Assembly: GCA_964509335.1 (NCBI GenBank)
Contig: CAZDXB010000057.1
Location: forward strand, 1-8,880
Direction: 5' to 3'
Length of the DNA: 8,880 nucleotides
From: CAZDXB01 sp964509335
GTDB lineage: Bacteria > Bacteroidota > Ignavibacteria > Kapaibacteriales > UBA2268
Part shown: positions 6,067 to 8,880 of the stretch, in pieces
Layout of the letters: every line of letters begins with the position of its first letter
Numbering within the stretch: the stretch's first letter is position 1
Made by a program: the position numbers and the translations under genes
The notes under the pieces: model-generated
The model's database searches: none
What the model saw: only the letters and a program-made list of their open reading frames with translations
Told to the model about the DNA's origin: nothing

Positions 6067-6960
6067 TTATTTGCAATCGTTAAGTTTTTCTTTACCGACA
6101 TCTCCAAAGTTCGCCGCCCAAAGAAGCTTTCTACGCAGCAGGTCGTAATACGTGCTGTCTTTCGGTTTGATTAGCTTGACTCTTTCCTCGGATTTATTAA
6201 TAACGACAACGTCGCTGTTTGTAAGGACTCTTTTAATTTGCCCGTCGGCTACCAGCATCGACTCGCCCGTGTGCGAATAAGCTTTCATTGTAATTTCATT
6301 CGAGTCGGGAACAACGATTGGTCTGAGCGTTAACGAATGCGGGCATATCGGCGTTAAGCAAACTACCGGAGACGATGGCGTTATAATAGGTCCGCCGCAA
6401 GAAAGCGAATAAGCCGTCGAGCCGGTCGGAGTCGTTACAACCATGCCGTCCGCCCGTATAGAGCCGATAAAATGCTCGCTCGAGTAAGCGTCTATCGTTA
6501 TCAGACGCGATGAATCTTTCTTTTCAATTACGAAGTCGTTTAAAGCGTAGATTACTTCGTCGTCGAGCTTTGTTTGCAATATAGCCCTGTCGATTACCCT
6601 GTAATTCCCGTTAGTTAAATCCTTAATAGCCTCGTCGATGTTATCGACGGAATACTCAGCCAAAAAGCCGAGTTTACCGACATTAAAGCCCATAAGCGGG
6701 ATATTTGTGTTTACCAGCAGTCTCGCCGCCGCGAGCATAGTGCCGTCGCCGCCGAAAGAAATCACCAAATCCGCGTATTTTTCGAACGCTTCGTAAGGGA
6801 ACGGCTTGACGAAATCTTTTAAACCCGGTCCTATTTTATTTATCAGCTCAGGCGTCGCGCCGCATTCCAAACCCAGCGTCTTTATCCTTTTTGCCGCTAC
6901 CTCGGCGCATTTTAACGCTTCCGGTTTATCCGAACTTTCAAATAAAGCTATTTTTTTCAT
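6067..6960 (-). CDS. nadK: NAD kinase (ATP/polyphosphate-dependent)
   Basis: Cytoplasmic enzyme phosphorylating NAD+ to NADP+, the only route to NADP. It has 297 residues, normal for bacteria. The N-terminal domain carries the ATP-site motif GGDGT (70-74, Asp72) and IPLMGFNVGKLGFLAEY (87-103). The C-terminal all-beta domain has ALNDFVIEK (139-147, NAD-binding Asn141-Asp142) and the diagnostic DGMVVTTPTGSTAYSLSCGG (171-190). LVADGQ (236-241) follows near the end. No catalytic residue appears missing. The ATG at 6960 is preceded by AAGG (6968-6971) at seven bases. It is first in a two-gene unit with lgt and diverges from the Rieske-glutamate synthase gene across 270 bases; NADPH supply to reductive steps is a possible but unproven link. 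Confidence 0.96.
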   Translation of the reverse strand: MKKIALFESSDKPEALKCAEVAAKRIKTLGLECGATPELINKIGPGLKDFVKPFPYEAFEKYADLVISFGGDGTMLAAARLLVNTNIPLMGFNVGKLGFLAEYSVDNIDEAIKDLTNGNYRVIDRAILQTKLDDEVIYALNDFVIEKKDSSRLITIDAYSSEHFIGSIRADGMVVTTPTGSTAYSLSCGGPIITPSSPVVCLTPICPHSLTLRPIVVPDSNEITMKAYSHTGESMLVADGQIKRVLTNSDVVVINKSEERVKLIKPKDSTYYDLLRRKLLWAANFGDVGKEKLNDCK

Positions 6961-7049
6961 ACGTTAACCTTGTTTTCAATACCTATTTTTTCAAATAATA
7001 ATTTCGCAAACAAGTAATAATATACGAAAATAACAAGTTTCGCGCTTAT

Positions 7050-7078
7050 ATTATAAAGTTAATTGAAAGTTCGGGCAA
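7050..7078 (-). promoter_or_regulatory. Candidate sigma70-like promoter of nadK-lgt
   Basis: On the minus strand TTGCCC (7073-7078), a 17-base spacer and a perfect TATAAT (7050-7055) lie about 85 bases upstream of the nadK start. The -35 matches TTGACA at four of six positions and the spacing is ideal. The leader would be roughly 80 bases. The flanking gap also holds duplicated TTTCGC and AACAAGT words (7002-7043) of unknown meaning. Confidence 0.4.
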
Positions 7079-7152
7079 TTTCGGCTGGAATGGGCGGTAA
7101 TGACATCGGACAGTCGTTGAGAAAGTTCCCCAAATATATGAATAAAATTTAA

Positions 7153-7180
7153 TTGTGAGGGCGAGATATTATCTTATTAT
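7153..7180 (+). promoter_or_regulatory. Candidate promoter of the Rieske-glutamate synthase gene
   Basis: TTGTGA (7153-7158), a 16-base spacer and TATTAT (7175-7180) give a plausible plus-strand promoter with a leader of about 45-55 bases. The area is AT-rich, and TATATA at 7178-7183 is an alternative -10. No regulator site is evident. Confidence 0.3.
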
Positions 7181-7230
7181 ATAGTTAGGAATATAGTCGC
7201 GTAGCGAATTAATAGTATTTATGATAAATA

Positions 7231-8868
7231 ATGGGATTAAAGATGAAAACAATCGAAGAGTTCAAACAGCCGATTAAGACATTAAAATTTAGCGACTTAA
7301 AAGAGAAAAAGCCGGAATACTATTTAGCCGGGAACGTCGATTTGGTCGTAATTCGCTACGGCGAGAACGCTTCCGTTCTATACGGCAGATGCCTGCACAG
7401 GGGAGCGCTTCTGTCCGACGGATTCATCGACGGCGACAATTTAATATGCGGCGTCCACTTCTGGGATTACCGCTACGACACGGGCGTATCCGAATACAAC
7501 AACGAAGAGAAATTGCATAAATTCAGCGCGGCGATTAAAGACGATTACGTTTATATCGACGGCGAGGAAATAAAGGAGTTCCAGAAGGAAAATCCCCAGC
7601 AGTTCAAAAGAGACGAGTATCTGGGGACATACGCCGACACAGCCCCCGAAAGCGCCGAGCCTTTCACAATGCTCATACAGGACTTAGCCAAAAACGGACT
7701 GAAAAATCACGGCAAGCACGGACCTTTGGCGGCTATGGGCGTTCACAGGGATTCATTGCCGAAGTGGGAAAATATCCAATTTCTGCCCGCCCAACTTTCC
7801 AAGCGCCCCTTAGAGGACGGCGACAAAGTAAATTCACAAACCGTTATCGGTCCGAGAGCGAAAAAGCCGCTTACGCTGGAAATGCCCATATTCGTTTCGG
7901 ATATGAGCTTCGGCGCTTTGTCGAAAGAAACGAAAATCGCCTTGGCGAAAGGCGCGGAATCGGCGGGAACCGGCATAGCTTCCGGCGAGGGCGGTATGCT
8001 GGAAAAAGAACAAGCGGAAAACTCCCGATATTTTTACGAATACGCCTCCGCTAAATTCGGCTTCTCGCGGCAGAAAGTAAAGAAAGTTCAAGCGCTGCAC
8101 TTCAAAGCGGGGCAGGGCGCGAAAACTGGAACGGGCGGACACCTCCCCGGCGACAAAGTAACCAAGGAATTGGCGGAAGTCCGCGGCGGCAAAGCGGGAG
8201 AGGACTCGATTTCGCCCGCCGCGTTCGACGACTTAAAAACGCCCAAAGATTTCGCCGAATTCGCCGACGAAGTAAGAAAAATGACCGGCGGCATTCCCGT
8301 CGGCTTCAAAATGGCGGCGAGCAGAATCGAGGAGGACATCGACTTCGCTCTGGAGGCGGGCGCCGACTATATTATATTGGACGGCAGAGGCGGCGGCACT
8401 GGCGCCGCGCCGGCTATCTTGCGGGACAACATAAACGTTCCGACTATTCCCGCTCTCGCCAGAGCCAGAAAGCGCTTGGACAAAAGCGGAGCCAAAGACG
8501 TCAGCTTAATTATAACCGGCGGCTTGAGAGTTCCCGAAGACTTCGCCAAAGCGCTGATGATGGGCGCCGACGCCGTAGCTATCGCCAACGCCGCTATTCA
8601 GGCGGTTGGATGCTTAGGTATGCGCGCTTGCAACACCGACAATTGCCCCGTAGGAGTCGCCACGCAAAACGAAAAACTGAGAGCCAGACTGAACGTCGAT
8701 AAATCCGCCGAGCAACTGAAGAACTTCCTCTTAGCCTCGAAACAATTAATAGAAGTCATCGCCCGCGCTTGCGGCTACGACGACGTCGCCAAATTCAACC
8801 TCGACGACCTAACAACCTTCGATTACGATATGCATCGCTTGACGGGCGTGAGGTATGGGGGAGTATGA
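7231..8868 (+). CDS. Rieske [2Fe-2S] / glutamate synthase-type FMN oxidoreductase fusion
   Basis: A 545-residue protein of two parts. Residues about 16-112 form a Rieske domain with both cluster motifs: CLH (Cys54, His56) and CGVH (Cys73, His76). Residues about 140-540 are the glutamate-synthase FMN barrel: VSDMSFGALS (222-231), TGIASGEGGM (247-256), HFKAGQGAKTGTGGHLPG (290-307), ILDGRGGGTGAAP (382-394) and IITGGLRVPEDFAKAL (427-442). A three-Cys motif for a [3Fe-4S] cluster follows (Cys461, Cys467, Cys472, ending NCPVGVATQ). The class II glutaminase domain and the C-terminal beta-helix of the large GltB subunit are absent, so it cannot itself make ammonia from glutamine. Electrons probably pass between Rieske, [3Fe-4S] and FMN; donor, substrate and product are unknown. 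The start is uncertain: ATG at 7231 or, four codons later, 7243; neither has a good ribosome site. It is transcribed away from nadK. Confidence 0.92.
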   Translation: MGLKMKTIEEFKQPIKTLKFSDLKEKKPEYYLAGNVDLVVIRYGENASVLYGRCLHRGALLSDGFIDGDNLICGVHFWDYRYDTGVSEYNNEEKLHKFSAAIKDDYVYIDGEEIKEFQKENPQQFKRDEYLGTYADTAPESAEPFTMLIQDLAKNGLKNHGKHGPLAAMGVHRDSLPKWENIQFLPAQLSKRPLEDGDKVNSQTVIGPRAKKPLTLEMPIFVSDMSFGALSKETKIALAKGAESAGTGIASGEGGMLEKEQAENSRYFYEYASAKFGFSRQKVKKVQALHFKAGQGAKTGTGGHLPGDKVTKELAEVRGGKAGEDSISPAAFDDLKTPKDFAEFADEVRKMTGGIPVGFKMAASRIEEDIDFALEAGADYIILDGRGGGTGAAPAILRDNINVPTIPALARARKRLDKSGAKDVSLIITGGLRVPEDFAKALMMGADAVAIANAAIQAVGCLGMRACNTDNCPVGVATQNEKLRARLNVDKSAEQLKNFLLASKQLIEVIARACGYDDVAKFNLDDLTTFDYDMHRLTGVRYGGV

Positions 8869-8880
8869 TATAAGCGTATT
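8855..8880 (+). CDS. Possible start of a downstream gene overlapping the glutamate synthase-like gene
   Basis: An ATG at 8855 opens a frame, MGEYDISV, that runs off the window edge and overlaps the preceding stop by 14 bases. Such overlaps are common in operons. The phrase is compatible with the start of a nucleotide-binding oxidoreductase or of a family 2 glycosyltransferase, but eight residues cannot decide. The AGG before it is too close to be a good ribosome binding site, so this may be no gene at all. Confidence 0.25.

Noticed and set aside
7002..7043. TTTCGC and AACAAGT each present twice upstream of nadK
   Set aside because: Short words in swapped order in AT-rich DNA; neither a clean direct nor an inverted repeat, so no operator is claimed.
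7063..7152. 29-codon plus-strand frame starting with TTG in the nadK / glutamate synthase gap
   Set aside because: Very short, rare start codon, no ribosome site, no recognisable family, and it overlaps both candidate promoters.

Overview
The window looks like a bacterial chromosome segment, most likely from the FCB superphylum (Bacteroidetes/Chlorobi/Fibrobacteres and relatives). Three things point there: a TonB-dependent receptor with an N-terminal carboxypeptidase-like regulatory domain and the GLGDRY-type plug, a neighbouring secreted protein of the 'LEGLVFVEDGA' beta-helix type, and a fragment of a C-terminal sorting/FlgD-like domain. No finer taxonomy can be supported. No rRNA, tRNA, CRISPR array, insertion sequence or prophage is visible.

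Left part (1-4148, all minus strand): a drug/metabolite-type (EamA) permease with a TTG start, then a 960-residue TonB-dependent receptor, then the first 66 codons of a secreted protein that runs off the left edge. The receptor and secreted protein are 49 bases apart and look like an outer-membrane uptake or surface pair. A TATAAT box and a 17-bp inverted repeat lie just upstream of the receptor.

Middle (4303-5271, plus strand): a secreted protein gene whose reading frame closes at 4818, while a recognisable C-terminal sorting-like domain continues in the -1 frame to 4964. The switch point coincides with a perfect X_XXY_YYZ slippery heptamer (C_CCA_AAA), followed directly by the stop codon and then a 6-bp GC-rich stem. 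Programmed frameshifting, an internal-deletion pseudogene and a sequencing error all remain possible; the sorting domain seems to start in mid-domain, which favours the deletion. A 52-codon ORF (5063-5221) follows. The region closes with a strong inverted repeat plus T-tract that overlaps the 3' end of lgt.

Right part: a minus-strand pair nadK-lgt (NAD kinase, then prolipoprotein diacylglyceryl transferase, 15 bases apart). Divergent from it on the plus strand is a 545-residue protein joining a Rieske [2Fe-2S] domain to a glutamate-synthase FMN/[3Fe-4S] barrel, without the glutaminase domain. The start of another gene may overlap its end. The Rieske-glutamate synthase fusion, whose donor and substrate are not obvious, and the frameshift locus are the most interesting items.
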